DNA of 64,000 nucleotides from Microbacterium sp. LWH11-1.2 (lineage in GTDB: Bacteria; Actinomycetota; Actinomycetes; Actinomycetales; Microbacteriaceae). The position numbers and the translations under genes are program-made. The notes under the pieces are model-generated. The model was given only the letters and a program-made list of their open reading frames with translations, had not been told where the DNA came from and did not search any database. The stretch is from positions 930,001 through 994,000 of the forward strand of contig NZ_CP151636.1 of NCBI RefSeq assembly GCF_038397745.1, in the 5' to 3' direction. Positions 8,767 through 18,850 of this stretch are shown here, in pieces (within the stretch, counting starts at the first letter, position 1; each line of letters starts with the position of its first letter).

Positions 8767-9875
8767 TGGACCACGAGAAGCAGCGGGCACGGTACATCGC
8801 CGGAACCGAGGGCGCGCCGCCCGTCCCTCCGCCTGGAGGCTACCGCGGCGCGCGGCGCCAGCAGGCACCCGCAGCCGGTGCGCCGCTGCCGCCGACGCCC
8901 GGTGCCGTCGCGACGCTCGACACGGAGAAGAAGCCGGCGAACGCCCTCGGCTGGATCGCTCTGGCGGCATCCGTCCTGTTCGCGCTGATCCTCCTCGGCA
9001 CGCTCGTCGCCGGCGGCACCGACATCCTCTACGGCGTGACGATGCTGGCTCTGCAGCTGGTGGTCGTCGCGGTGATCATCGCCGCCCTGTTCTCCCCGCG
9101 CGGACGGATGCTGGGCGCGATCGCGCTCATCGTGACGATCCTGTTCAACGTCGCGACGGTCGGCGGCATGAGCGCCCTGCAGACGTCGGCCTCCGGCAAC
9201 TACGAGGGCGTGAAGAGCGACGAGCAGAAGCACGAGGAGGCGTATCCCGCGATCAAGGGCACCGACCCGCAGCAGACGCTGAGCCAGCAGTCCCTCGAAG
9301 AGGTGCGGGCACAGGCCGACGTGCTGTTCGCCGACATCCGCGCCCGACTGACCGCCGAGTTCGGCTACACCTGGGTGCCGGTCGGCGATGAGGACCTGCG
9401 CCCGGAGCGCAACGGCTACGGCGGCGAATCCATGCTCGTCGAGTACACCTCCCCGGGCTGGGCGACGAACGAGCCGATCCAGGACTACGCGCAGAAGCTC
9501 GACGTCATGGCCGTGATCGACGAGGTCGTGCTCGAGCACGGGCTGTGGGACCTCTACTCGTTCAACGACCCGACGAACTCGGGCATCGACCCGGCGATGA
9601 TCGCGAAGCTCTACGGCAGCGATGACCCGCGCACGCAGAACACGTGGGAGTACTACACCGAGAACTACCCCGATCCGCTGCGGTTCTACGCGAACATTTA
9701 CGATCTGTCGAACGACCCGGACGGCGGCTTCCTGACCGCCCGCCAGGCGCAGAACGCGCGCACCGGGGAGCCGCTCGAAGGACTGCAGCTCGTCGTGATC
9801 GCCAGCGGCGTGCTCAGCGAGGCCGACCGCGCCGAGTTCGAGAAGAAGCTCGAGGAGTACCCCGGCTTCGGCTGA
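8760..9875 (+). CDS. Membrane protein of unknown function, end of MoxR operon
   Basis: 371 residues from ATG 8760 (overlapping the previous gene by 7 bp); ATG 8766 is an equally good start. Residues 1-55 are basic and Pro/Gly/Ala-rich. Three membrane helices follow at about 60-130 (LGWIALAASVLFALILLG, DILYGVTMLALQLVVVAVI, MLGAIALIVTILFNVATVGG). A soluble domain of about 240 residues comes last, rich in Tyr and Asp and probably extracytoplasmic. I recognise no family. It closes the seven-gene operon. Confidence 0.8.
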   Translation: MVMDHEKQRARYIAGTEGAPPVPPPGGYRGARRQQAPAAGAPLPPTPGAVATLDTEKKPANALGWIALAASVLFALILLGTLVAGGTDILYGVTMLALQLVVVAVIIAALFSPRGRMLGAIALIVTILFNVATVGGMSALQTSASGNYEGVKSDEQKHEEAYPAIKGTDPQQTLSQQSLEEVRAQADVLFADIRARLTAEFGYTWVPVGDEDLRPERNGYGGESMLVEYTSPGWATNEPIQDYAQKLDVMAVIDEVVLEHGLWDLYSFNDPTNSGIDPAMIAKLYGSDDPRTQNTWEYYTENYPDPLRFYANIYDLSNDPDGGFLTARQAQNARTGEPLEGLQLVVIASGVLSEADRAEFEKKLEEYPGFG

Positions 9876-9920
9876 GCCCCGCGTTCACCGTTGCGTCTCC
9901 CTGCGCTCGCTCACCGAACC

Positions 9921-10019
9921 CGGTCGTTGAGCGAGGAGCGCAGCGACGAGACGAAGCGCCTCAGCATCCGCAGCCCGGTCGTTGAGCGAGGAGCGCAGCG
10001 ACGAGACGAAACGCCTCAG
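9921..10019. repeat. Two 44-bp direct repeats (9921-9964, 9976-10019)
   Basis: The 44-bp unit begins CGGTCGTTGAGCGAGGAGCG and ends CGCCTCAG. The two copies differ at one base (GAAGCGCC versus GAAACGCC) and are 11 bp apart. The second copy supplies the TGA stop (10016-10018) of the PucR-like gene on the minus strand. Partial copies lie at 7866-7970. Confidence 0.9.
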
Positions 10020-11011
10020 TCGGCGAGGCGCAGCAGCATCCGGGCGACGACGAACCGCGCATGCCCGCGAGAGGTGCGCGGGTCATAGCCGAGCGTCTCG
10101 GTGAGCGCCGTGAGGCGATCCTGCACGCTGGAGTGGTGTCGGCCCAGACGCACGGCGGCCGCCCGCACGCTCTGCTCGTCGACAACCGCGTCGAGCAGTT
10201 CGAGGCTGCGGGCATCGAGGTGCGCGAGCGCCGCGGCATCCGGGTGCAGGGCGCCGGAATCGGCGTTCTCGGCGATCAGCAGCAGCGCGCCGAGATCGGC
10301 GGCGTCGAGGGTGGGCTCTGCGGGCGAGGTCAGTCGCACGGCCACCAGGGCCGCGGCCCAGGAGGCGGGGAGCTGCTCCTCGGTGCCTGCCGTGCCGACG
10401 CCGCGTCGGAGATCGTCATCGTCATCCCAGGCGTCCTCGACCGCGACCCCCTCCGGGAGGATCGTCGCCCGGGTGAGTCCGTGCCGGGTCGCCACGACCG
10501 CGGACGGATGCTGCGCGCCGGGTGCCGGATCGGGGAGGGAGGCGATCACGCGGAAGCGTCCGGGCGCGAGCCGCAGCCGAGACAGCGCGCCGACCCGCTC
10601 GTCGGCACCCGCATAGGAGCTGATGGCGAGCTCGACCGCACTCGCCGTGCCGACCGAGCGGCGCGCGCGGATGATGCCGAGCGCGAGCGCGAGCCGCTCG
10701 AGGATCATCGCGTCGTTGGTGTGCGGCTCGCCCTCGCGTTCGATCCACACGACGGCGTCGGGTCCGCTGTCGCGCAGCATCCATCCGTCTCGGGGATCGA
10801 TCGGATCGATGCGGACGCCGTCGGCCCGCACACGCATGATCTGACGGCCGTCGCGTTGCCCGACCGTCGCGCCGCTCAACACCGCAGCGCCGCGCAGCAT
10901 GCTCTCGACGCCGACCGACCGCTCCACGAGGGCATCGAAGTACGTGACGACCTTGAGGGTCTCGCTGGCGTCCGGGTCGAGGGCGGTGAGACGCCCCAGC
11001 AGATCTTGCAT
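10016..11011 (-). CDS. PucR-type transcriptional regulator
   Basis: I place the start at ATG 11011 (SD GGAG, 5-nt spacer), giving 331 residues. The frame is open to a GTG at 11038, but that lies in a terminator-like hairpin. The C-terminal 65 residues are a PucR-type helix-turn-helix: SLELLDAVVDEQSVRAAAVRLGRHHSSVQDRLTALTETLGYD in outline. The middle is a GGDEF-like/PucR regulatory region without catalytic motifs. It stands alone on the minus strand, downstream of the esterase gene. The ligand is unknown. Confidence 0.8.
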   Translation of the reverse strand: MQDLLGRLTALDPDASETLKVVTYFDALVERSVGVESMLRGAAVLSGATVGQRDGRQIMRVRADGVRIDPIDPRDGWMLRDSGPDAVVWIEREGEPHTNDAMILERLALALGIIRARRSVGTASAVELAISSYAGADERVGALSRLRLAPGRFRVIASLPDPAPGAQHPSAVVATRHGLTRATILPEGVAVEDAWDDDDDLRRGVGTAGTEEQLPASWAAALVAVRLTSPAEPTLDAADLGALLLIAENADSGALHPDAAALAHLDARSLELLDAVVDEQSVRAAAVRLGRHHSSVQDRLTALTETLGYDPRTSRGHARFVVARMLLRLAD

Positions 11012-11037
11012 GTCGGCTCCATCGCGCGGGAGTTCCA

Positions 11038-11068
11038 CCCTACGGGGTCGACTCGCGACCCCGTAGGG
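11038..11068. terminator. 13-bp perfect stem-loop between esterase and PucR-like gene
   Basis: Bases 11038-11050 (CCCTACGGGGTCG) pair perfectly with 11056-11068 around a 5-nt loop. It lies 8 bp after the esterase stop and is its likely transcription terminator, although no U-tract follows. Confidence 0.75.
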
Positions 11069-11075
11069 GACGGCG

Positions 11076-12044
11076 TCACGACAGCAGGCGGTTCACCCAG
11101 TTGTCGCGCGCGGCGAGCATCGCCTGCGCGACGGCCGCGTGCGGTGCGAACATGTCGAACCCATGGAACCCTCCGGCCCAGACGTGCAGCTCGGCCTGGA
11201 CGCCGGCCTCCCAGAGGCGCGTGGCGTAGGCCACGTCCTCATCGCGGAACACCTCGGCGCTGCCGCAGTCGATGAACGCCGGGGGCAGGCCCGCGAGATC
11301 GGTCGCGCGAGCAGGAGCGGCGTAGATCGAGACGTCGGCACCGCCCTTGCGGTCACCGAGCAGAGCGGTCCAGCCGGTGATGTTGGAACCGCGATCCCAG
11401 ACGCCGATGCCGTCGATCTGCCGCGTCGAGACCGTCTCGTCGCGGTCGTCGAGCATGGGGTAGATGAGCAGCTGCCCGACGAGCGCCGGACCTCTGCGGT
11501 CGCGGGCGATGAGCGCCGTACCGGCCGCCAGTCCTCCTCCGGCGCTGCCGCCGCCGATCAGCAGACGCGACAGGTCGATGCCGAGGTCTTCCGCGTGGTC
11601 CGCCGTCCACACGAGCGCGGCGTAGCAGTCCTCGACCGGGAACGGGTCGGGGTACTCCGGCGCGAGCCGGTACTCCACGGTCACGATCACGCCGTTGAAG
11701 CGCTCTGCCCAGTCGAGGAAGCCAACGACGCCCAGCCACCGGTTGCCGATGATCATGCCGCCACCGTGCGTGTGGAAGAAGCCGGGTCCCGTGCCCGTCC
11801 GCCCCTCCTTCTCGATCACGGAGACGACGATCTCGTCCCCTCCGTGCCCGGCGATCGTCGCGTCGCGGCGCGTGAAGCCCCGCGCCTCGAGCACGGCGAA
11901 GATCTCCTCGTCGCCGCTGACCGGCGCCTGGCGCATGAGCGGGATCATCTCCGGCGTGAGGGTGGACGGGATCTGGTCGGCGACCAGGGCGAGTGCGGCT
12001 TCGAGCTCGGGGTCGAAGGGCGGGCGAGCCAGCGTGTCAGTCAT
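11076..12044 (-). CDS. Alpha/beta hydrolase, hormone-sensitive-lipase-type esterase
   Basis: ATG 12044 behind AAAGGAG gives 322 residues (the frame is open to 12092). It has the HSL-family oxyanion motif HGGG (93-96), nucleophile elbow GGSAGG with Ser167 (family consensus GDSAGG), and the C-terminal catalytic HGFD. The DxxD-type acid lies in the FIDCGSAEVFRDED region. No signal peptide is seen, so it is cytoplasmic. It should hydrolyse short-chain carboxylic esters; the substrate is unknown. Confidence 0.92.
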   Translation of the reverse strand: MTDTLARPPFDPELEAALALVADQIPSTLTPEMIPLMRQAPVSGDEEIFAVLEARGFTRRDATIAGHGGDEIVVSVIEKEGRTGTGPGFFHTHGGGMIIGNRWLGVVGFLDWAERFNGVIVTVEYRLAPEYPDPFPVEDCYAALVWTADHAEDLGIDLSRLLIGGGSAGGGLAAGTALIARDRRGPALVGQLLIYPMLDDRDETVSTRQIDGIGVWDRGSNITGWTALLGDRKGGADVSIYAAPARATDLAGLPPAFIDCGSAEVFRDEDVAYATRLWEAGVQAELHVWAGGFHGFDMFAPHAAVAQAMLAARDNWVNRLLS

Positions 12045-12233
12045 CAGAACTCCTTTGTCCTCGCCGTCTGCGTGGCGGCGTCCCGCCAGCATCCTTCACG
12101 TCTTCCCCCACGGTAACCCGCCACCCGCCCCCGATCTCGCCCCGTCCGGCCGCCATCCGGCGGGGCGCTCCCGTGGCAGAAGAGCACAGTGCCCGGGCCG
12201 TCGACCCTGCCGAACTGCCACCGGAGCGTGGCG

Positions 12234-12941
12234 TCAGCCGGCGAACGACAGACCTGCGGCGAGCGCGAAGCCGAGCACGGTCGCGAGACCCGTGGACTCC
12301 TTCGCCTTCGACTGCGCCTCGGGCACCATCGAGTCGACGAGCATGACGAGGAGGGCGCCGGCGGCGAAGCCGCTCGCCGCGGTGCGGAACGCATCGCCCG
12401 TCACGGTCGCGAGGCCGAAGCCCGCGACGGTGGCGAGCGCGCAGATGACGGCGACGCCGGCCCAGAGGAGCAGCACGCGGTTCTTCGCCATGCCGCCCTT
12501 CAGGAGGTCGGCCGCCGACCCGATCGACTCCGGCAGGTTCGAGACGAGGATCGCGACGACCAGTGCGATGCTGACGGGTTCGCCGGAGGCGAGCCCGATG
12601 CCGAGCACGAGCTGCTCGGGGATGCCGTCGAGCAGGGCGCCGACGGCGAGCTGACCCCCTCCCGCCTCGCCCTTCTTCTTCGCCGCCCTGGCGTCGAGGA
12701 TGCGCGCGGCGATGTAATAGGCGAGGGCCCCGGCTGCGACTCCGCTGACGAGCGGGACAGCACCGCCCCGCTCCAGCCCCTCTTCCCAGAGTTCGAAGGC
12801 GATCGAGGCCATCAGCGCTCCGGCGCCGAAGCCGAGGACGATGCCGAGCCAGCGCGGCGGCCAGACCCGCAGCATGGCGAGCACCGCTCCCACGAACAGC
12901 GGGGATGCCGCGACCACACCCCACAGCACCGCTTCGCCCAT
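12234..12941 (-). CDS. ZIP-family-like metal transporter
   Basis: ATG 12941 with upstream GGAGGCG gives 235 residues and about eight hydrophobic helices. The ZIP core motifs are present in altered form: LLDGIPEQLVLGIGLA where ZIPs have HNIPEG, and VSNLPESIGSAADL where ZIPs have HK-PEG. The metal-binding His of both motifs is replaced (Asp and Asn), while the Pro-Glu pairs remain. This is a recognised actinobacterial ZIP-like group; whether it moves zinc is open. Confidence 0.82.
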   Translation of the reverse strand: MGEAVLWGVVAASPLFVGAVLAMLRVWPPRWLGIVLGFGAGALMASIAFELWEEGLERGGAVPLVSGVAAGALAYYIAARILDARAAKKKGEAGGGQLAVGALLDGIPEQLVLGIGLASGEPVSIALVVAILVSNLPESIGSAADLLKGGMAKNRVLLLWAGVAVICALATVAGFGLATVTGDAFRTAASGFAAGALLVMLVDSMVPEAQSKAKESTGLATVLGFALAAGLSFAG

Positions 12942-12978
12942 GTCACGCCTCCGCCTGACACTCTGGCACCCCGCGAGC

Positions 12979-13059
12979 GGAAAACAGAGACGATCTCTGC
13001 GCGTATCGGCGAGTCGCGTCCGGACACGCCGCGCCCGCGGCATCCGATCTCCGTTTTCC
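12979..13059. repeat. 81-bp element with inverted ends (GGAAAACRGAGA)
   Basis: GGAAAACAGAGA (12979-12990) and TCTCCGTTTTCC (13048-13059) match as inverted repeats at 11 of 12 positions. The element has the same size and plan as the 86-bp palindromic repeats elsewhere in the window but a different end sequence. Only one copy is seen here. Confidence 0.5.
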
Positions 13060-13101
13060 CTCACTGCCCGGATCGCGGCACGAAGACACCTGAGGCCGCT
13101 C

Positions 13102-13902
13102 TCACCGAGCCGGATCGACGCCGGTGCGGTGGATGCCGAGATCGGTGCGATCAGCAAGGATGTCGGCGCGCAGCGCTCTCGTGCCGCGGTAGTCGCCGTC
13201 CTGCAGACGCCGGTACGGTCGTTGCGGCGTCTCGGTGCGGATCCCTGCGAGGCGCCGACCGAGACGCTCGATCTCGCGGTCGATTCCCGTCGTGTCGAGG
13301 CCGTCGGCGTCGTGCACGACATGCAGGTCGAGCGGTTCGATCCCGGTGTACCAGAGGGTGCCGTGCGTCACCGGGAAGAGCAGCGAGTCGATGTCTCCGC
13401 TGATGCCGCGCGGACCGATGGATCGCTCGTCCTCCCCGGCTGTGACGATCACCAGCGCCCGCCGGCCCGCGAGGGGTCCGGCGCCGTAGCGCAGCGGCAC
13501 GCCGCTCTCGGGGTCGACCGTGCCGTAGGCGAACCCGTTCGTGAGCACGCGATCGAACCAGCCCTTCAGGATCGCGGGCACGCCGTACCACCACAGGGGG
13601 AACTGGAACACGAGAAGCTCGGCCGCGGCGACCTTGCGCTGCTCCTCGACCACGTCGTCGGTCAGCTGCCCCGCAGCCTGAGCTTCGCCCATGAGGTCCA
13701 CGAGGTTGCCGGCGCGGCCGAAGGGCTCACCGAGATCCTTCGCGTCGAGGACCGGATCGAAGCCCTGCGCGTAGAGATCGGTGGTCACCACGTCGTAGTG
13801 GGCGGCGAGCGCCTGGGTTCCCTCCCGGAAGAGCCGTGCGTTGAACGAGCTCGACTGCGGGTGCGCGAGGATCCAGTGCGCGGTCGGGCGCTCGGCGCTC
13901 AT
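13102..13902 (-). CDS. NAD(P)H:quinone oxidoreductase, flavodoxin-like fold
   Basis: 266 residues starting at ATG 13902 (4-bp ATGA overlap with the upstream MFS gene). The N-terminus (WILAHPQSSSFNARLF) matches the FMN/FAD-binding start of the NQO1/KefF/MdaB family, and LLVFQFPLWWYGVPAILKGWFDRVL is its diagnostic middle motif. The C-terminus is somewhat extended. Co-transcription with an MFS exporter and a divergent HxlR regulator suggests a response to quinones or other electrophiles. Confidence 0.92.
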   Translation of the reverse strand: MSAERPTAHWILAHPQSSSFNARLFREGTQALAAHYDVVTTDLYAQGFDPVLDAKDLGEPFGRAGNLVDLMGEAQAAGQLTDDVVEEQRKVAAAELLVFQFPLWWYGVPAILKGWFDRVLTNGFAYGTVDPESGVPLRYGAGPLAGRRALVIVTAGEDERSIGPRGISGDIDSLLFPVTHGTLWYTGIEPLDLHVVHDADGLDTTGIDREIERLGRRLAGIRTETPQRPYRRLQDGDYRGTRALRADILADRTDLGIHRTGVDPAR

Positions 13903-15254
13903 GACGTCGCCTTCCCGGTGCGGACGAGCGGAAGGACGGCCGCGGCGACCACGACCACCGCCGCGATGAACAGGGCGACGGTGAATCCGCTCGCTCCGAG
14001 GATCGAGCCGATGGTGCCGAGCACCGCGATGCCGAGTCCGCCACCGAGCGCGAAGCCGACCTCCTGGATGGCACCCACCTGGCCGGCGTCGTCCTCCGTC
14101 GTGACGTCGAACAGCGCGGTCGCGGCGAGAGTCGCCCCGATCCCGAAGCCGAGACCGACGAGCAGTAGAGGGAGCGCGACCAGATCCGGATCGAAGGCGA
14201 GCCAGGCGAGCCCTGCGCCCTGCACCGTCAGTGCCAGCACCGTCAACGCGTTCGCGCTCAGCACCCGCAGGAACACCGGTGCCAGCACGCCGCCGAGGGC
14301 GATGGCGACCGCCTGCGGGAGGATCGCGATCCCCGCCTCGGCCGCACTGTGACCGCGTGCATCCTGCAGGTGGAGGCTCACCAGCACCACGGATGCCGAC
14401 GCCACCCCGCTGCTCGCGAGGATCCGCGTGATCGCGGGGCTGAAGCCCGGCACGCCGAACAACCGCATGTCGATGAGCGGCTCGCGCAACATGCGCTGCC
14501 GGCGGATGAAGAAGATCAGGACCGCGACGGCGACGACACCGGCGACGGCCGCGGGAACCGGTGCCGCGAGCACCTCGTGCAGCGCGAAGACCAGAGCACC
14601 GAGGGCGACGATCGACGACAGGATGCTGAGCACGTCCCACGACGCCGGACGGGAGCTGCGGGAGTCGGGCACCAACCAGATCGCGAGCGCGCCGGCGATC
14701 ACGGCCAGGGGCACGCTGCCGAGGAGCAGCCACCGCCATCCCGGGCCCTCGGTGATGATCCCGCCGAGCACCGGGCCCAGCGCGCTCCCGGCGCCGAAGG
14801 TCGCCGTCCACAGGCCGTAGGCGAGCACGCGCTCCCGCGCCTGGTAGTGGGCGCCGATCGTGGCGACCACGCCCGCGACGACGAACGCCTCCGCGACTCC
14901 GAGCAGAGCCCGGATCGCGATCAGCACCAGCCCGTTGTCGGCGAACCCACCGATGGCGTTGAGCACGGCGAACCCCGCGAGGCCGATGAGCACGATGCGT
15001 TTGCGTCCGAAGGTGTCGCCGATCCGCGCCGCGAGGATGAGTGTGGCCGCGAGCGACAGGGAGTAGATGTCGACGAGCCACAGGGCTCCGCTGTCGGTGA
15101 GGGCGAGATCGCCGCGGATCGCCGGCAGGGCGGTCGAGACGCTGCTGATCGCGAGGGCCCCGATGAGGATGCCGAGCTGCAGCGGGATCATCGCGAGCCA
15201 GGGGTGGCGGAGGGCACGGGTGGGGGCGAGGGTCGTGGGGGTACTGGACGTCAC
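13899..15254 (-). CDS. MFS drug-efflux transporter (DHA2/EmrB-like)
   Basis: 451 residues from GTG 15254; an ATG at 15299 is open in the same frame but would put the start inside the operator region. The protein has about 14 hydrophobic helices. Motifs include WLVDIYSLSLAATLILAARIGDTFGRKR (MFS motif A, G-D-x-x-G-R-K-R) and the motif-C-like GPVLGGIITEGPGWRW. It overlaps the quinone reductase gene by 4 bp. It is probably a proton antiporter for drugs or electrophiles, controlled by the HxlR protein. Confidence 0.9.
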   Translation of the reverse strand: MTSSTPTTLAPTRALRHPWLAMIPLQLGILIGALAISSVSTALPAIRGDLALTDSGALWLVDIYSLSLAATLILAARIGDTFGRKRIVLIGLAGFAVLNAIGGFADNGLVLIAIRALLGVAEAFVVAGVVATIGAHYQARERVLAYGLWTATFGAGSALGPVLGGIITEGPGWRWLLLGSVPLAVIAGALAIWLVPDSRSSRPASWDVLSILSSIVALGALVFALHEVLAAPVPAAVAGVVAVAVLIFFIRRQRMLREPLIDMRLFGVPGFSPAITRILASSGVASASVVLVSLHLQDARGHSAAEAGIAILPQAVAIALGGVLAPVFLRVLSANALTVLALTVQGAGLAWLAFDPDLVALPLLLVGLGFGIGATLAATALFDVTTEDDAGQVGAIQEVGFALGGGLGIAVLGTIGSILGASGFTVALFIAAVVVVAAAVLPLVRTGKATS

Positions 15255-15301
15255 GGTCCCAGTCTGGTGTGATGGTACGGAGGGGACAAGTACTGTCATT
15301 C

Positions 15302-15318
15302 CGGTCACATAGTGACCG
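15302..15318. promoter_or_regulatory. Perfect 7-3-7 palindrome, candidate HxlR operator
   Basis: CGGTCAC-ATA-GTGACCG is a perfect dyad midway between the divergent MFS and HxlR genes. HxlR regulators bind such dyads next to the genes they control. Confidence 0.65.
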
Positions 15319-15351
15319 TTTGGATACTGAGGAAGCACGAGAGGCGAGCTC

Positions 15352-15777
15352 ATGAGGGAGAAGACGGAGCGCATCGTCCGGGAGTGGACGGATGCCTGCG
15401 ACGCCGAGGTGTCGATCGCCGTGCTCGGCGGCGCCTGGAAGCCCAGCATCCTCTCCCTCCTCGGCGAGCACGGCGTGCTGCGCTTCGGCGAGCTGAGCCG
15501 CCTCCTGCTCGAGCCCACGGCCCGCGTCCTCACGCGGCAGCTGCGAGAGCTCGAGGACGACGGACTGATCACCCGCGAGGTGTACCGGCAGGTGCCGCCC
15601 AAGGTCGAGTACCGGCTGAGCGACCTCGGGCGCGGCGCCGGCCCCCTGATCGACTCCCTCACCCGGTGGGGCGGCGAGTACGCCGCGCATCAGAGACGGA
15701 TGCTGGCCGCTCCGGCATCCGTCCGCGATGAGGAGCGGCAGGCGGAGCCGATCGCGGCAGGTCCGGTGCCCCGCTGA
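15352..15777 (+). CDS. HxlR-type winged-helix regulator
   Basis: 141 residues, ATG behind GAGGCGAG. It carries the HxlR core: VSIAVLGGAWKPSILSLLGE, FGELSRLLLEPTARVLTRQLRELEDDGLITREVYRQVPPKVEYRLSDLG in outline, from about 14 to 95. Cys17 (DACDAE) sits where HypR/QorR-type HxlR proteins sense quinones or thiol stress. It is divergent from the MFS/quinone reductase pair, which it probably represses. Confidence 0.93.
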   Translation: MREKTERIVREWTDACDAEVSIAVLGGAWKPSILSLLGEHGVLRFGELSRLLLEPTARVLTRQLRELEDDGLITREVYRQVPPKVEYRLSDLGRGAGPLIDSLTRWGGEYAAHQRRMLAAPASVRDEERQAEPIAAGPVPR

Positions 15778-17265
<1,488 letters not shown>

Positions 17266-17290
17266 CCCTTCGACAAGCTCAGGGACGCAG
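17266..17290. repeat. Copy of the CTTCGACAAGCTCAGGGA repeat after argG
   Basis: ACCCTTCGACAAGCTCAGGG begins directly after the argG stop. Related copies are at 3361-3386, 6926-6946, 8010-8034 and 33719-33800. The element is a short imperfect palindrome (TTCGAnnnnCTCA). Confidence 0.8.
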
Positions 17291-17327
17291 AAGGGGGCGG
17301 ATGCTGCGGCATCCGCCCCCTTCTGCG
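17286..17327 (+). terminator. 19-bp perfect stem terminator of argG
   Basis: Bases 17286-17304 and 17309-17327 are perfect complements around a TGCG loop. The stem is very GC-rich and directly follows argG. The tail is short of T residues. Confidence 0.85.
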
Positions 17328-17347
17328 TTCCGACACTCCGCGGCGCC

Positions 17348-17433
17348 GTTCACAATTCAGCAAGAACTCGCCGCCTCGCCGCGCAGAGCATCCCGCCCGA
17401 ACGAGAACGGGCGTTCCGTGCTGAGTTGTGAAC
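17348..17433. repeat. 86-bp palindromic repeat, copy 1
   Basis: Left end GTTCACAATTCAGCAAGAAC (17348-17367); right end is its complement with two changes (GTTCCGTGCTGAGTTGTGAAC, 17413-17433). The inner 45 bp are GC-rich and differ between copies. Two more copies lie at 24563-24648 and 25632-25716. Confidence 0.88.
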
Positions 17434-17466
17434 GCGGAGATGCGCGGAGCCTGTGACTCCTCCGAG

Positions 17467-17495
17467 TTATCTTGCACACTTGTGTGCACTATAAG
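17467..17495 (+). promoter_or_regulatory. TetR gene promoter with built-in operator
   Basis: The -10 candidate TATAAG (17490-17495) and weak -35 TTATCT (17467-17472) are 17 bp apart. The spacer is a perfect 7-2-7 dyad, TGCACAC-TT-GTGTGCA (17473-17488). A repressor bound there would block polymerase, so autoregulation by the TetR protein encoded 13 bp downstream is likely. Confidence 0.7.
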
Positions 17496-17507
17496 TAGCA
17501 TGGGAAC

Positions 17508-18140
17508 ATGACCACCCGTGCACCCCGCCGCGATTCCGTGGAGAACCGCGCCGGCATCCTCGACGCCGCCCGAGCGACCCTCGCGAACGATCCGCACGCG
17601 TCCGTCGACGTCATCGCCCGCAGCGCCGGACTCTCGCGCCGCACCCTCTACGGACACTTCGACGACCGCGACGCCCTGATCCGCGAGCTCATCTCCAGCG
17701 GCGCGCAGCGCTTCAACGCCATCGCGGCCTCGGTCGACGATCCCGACAGCCGCATCGCCCTCGCCCGCCTCGCCGCCCGTCTCTGGCAGGAGGCCGCGCA
17801 CGTGCAGGTCGCCGCCGCGCTCGCCCTCGACGAGGCGCACGTCGAGCACACGGCGGCAGCACTCGCGCCCCTGCGCCGCACGGTCGCGGCGCTCGCCCGT
17901 CGCGGACAGGAGGACGGGAGCTTCCGCACCGACCTCGCCGCCCCCACCCTCGCCCGGCTGATCGAGGAGATGGCGCGCACGGTCGTCTCGCGGACGGATG
18001 CCGCCAGCATGGGCGCCGCGAACGTCGCGGTGCGCACGGTGCTGAGCATCGCCGGACTGTCGTGGCGAGAAGCGGATGAGCTGCTCGCCGCACATCCCGA
18101 CATCATCGCCGCGGAGATCGATGAGGAGGCGACAGCGTGA
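17508..18140 (+). CDS. TetR-family regulator
   Basis: 210 residues. The N-terminal helix-turn-helix (RAGILDAARATLANDPHASVDVIARSAGLSRRTLYGHFDDRDALI, about 14-58) is typical TetR. The C-terminal ligand domain is Ala-rich and not diagnostic. It is the first gene of an operon with a degenerate ABC protein and a YhgE/Pip exporter, overlapping the next gene by 4 bp (GTGA). It probably controls its own operon through the dyad just upstream. Confidence 0.93.
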   Translation: MTTRAPRRDSVENRAGILDAARATLANDPHASVDVIARSAGLSRRTLYGHFDDRDALIRELISSGAQRFNAIAASVDDPDSRIALARLAARLWQEAAHVQVAAALALDEAHVEHTAAALAPLRRTVAALARRGQEDGSFRTDLAAPTLARLIEEMARTVVSRTDAASMGAANVAVRTVLSIAGLSWREADELLAAHPDIIAAEIDEEATA

Positions 18141-18850
18141 GGATCACCCTGCACGAGGTGAGCAAGGGGCGCGGCGGACAGGCGCTTCCCCTGACCAGCC
18201 TCGAATTCCACACCGGGGCCGTGCGCTTCGCCCTCGCCGAGACCGAGCAGCGTCCGACCGTGCTCGGCCTGATCGCGAGCGGACGGATGCGACCGGACGC
18301 CGGCCGAGTCACCCTCGACGGAGCCGAGAACGCGAAGGAGCTGCGGCGACGCGTGGCTCTGGTCGATGCACCGGACGTCAGCGACCCGCACGCCGACATC
18401 ACGCTCGCCGGAGTCGTGGGCGAGGAGCTCATGTTCGCCGGCGTCGGCGCGACGCCCCTGCACGCGCGCCGCTGGCTGGCTCAGCTCGGGTTCGCCGAAC
18501 TGGCATCCGTCCCGATCGGCACCGTCGACCCCGCTGCCCGCGTGCGCATCATGTGCGAGCTCGCGGTGCTGCGCGGCGGGGTCGAGGGCATCGTGCTCGT
18601 CGCCCCCGACCGGCACGGCGGCAGCCCCGACGGCTGGTGGCGCATCGCCGGCGAGTTCGCCGACCGCGGCTACGCCATGCTCGTGATCATCGGGGGCTCG
18701 GCGGCCGTCGCCCTCGAGCGGATGCAGGAGTTCGACGCGATCAACGCCTCGGGGCCGATCGAGCCGCTCGTGCTCGAGGAATCCGGCGCCACTTCGGGGC
18801 CCGAAGCCCCGGAATCCGAAGCCCCGACCGAGAACGGAGGCGAGCGATGA
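18137..18850 (+). CDS. ABC-ATPase-like protein lacking Walker A
   Basis: 237 residues from GTG 18137. It aligns in outline with an ABC ATP-binding subunit: MRITLHEVSKGRGGQALPLT, then GLIASGRMRPDAGRVTLDGAENA, and a D-loop-like VLVAPDRHGG. The P-loop GxxGxGKS is missing; the corresponding stretch reads ALAETEQRPTVLGLIAS. No LSGGQ is seen. It is therefore unlikely to hydrolyse ATP and may be a scaffold or regulator for the YhgE exporter. The last 25 residues are a Glu/Ala/Pro tail. Confidence 0.75.
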   Translation: MRITLHEVSKGRGGQALPLTSLEFHTGAVRFALAETEQRPTVLGLIASGRMRPDAGRVTLDGAENAKELRRRVALVDAPDVSDPHADITLAGVVGEELMFAGVGATPLHARRWLAQLGFAELASVPIGTVDPAARVRIMCELAVLRGGVEGIVLVAPDRHGGSPDGWWRIAGEFADRGYAMLVIIGGSAAVALERMQEFDAINASGPIEPLVLEESGATSGPEAPESEAPTENGGER

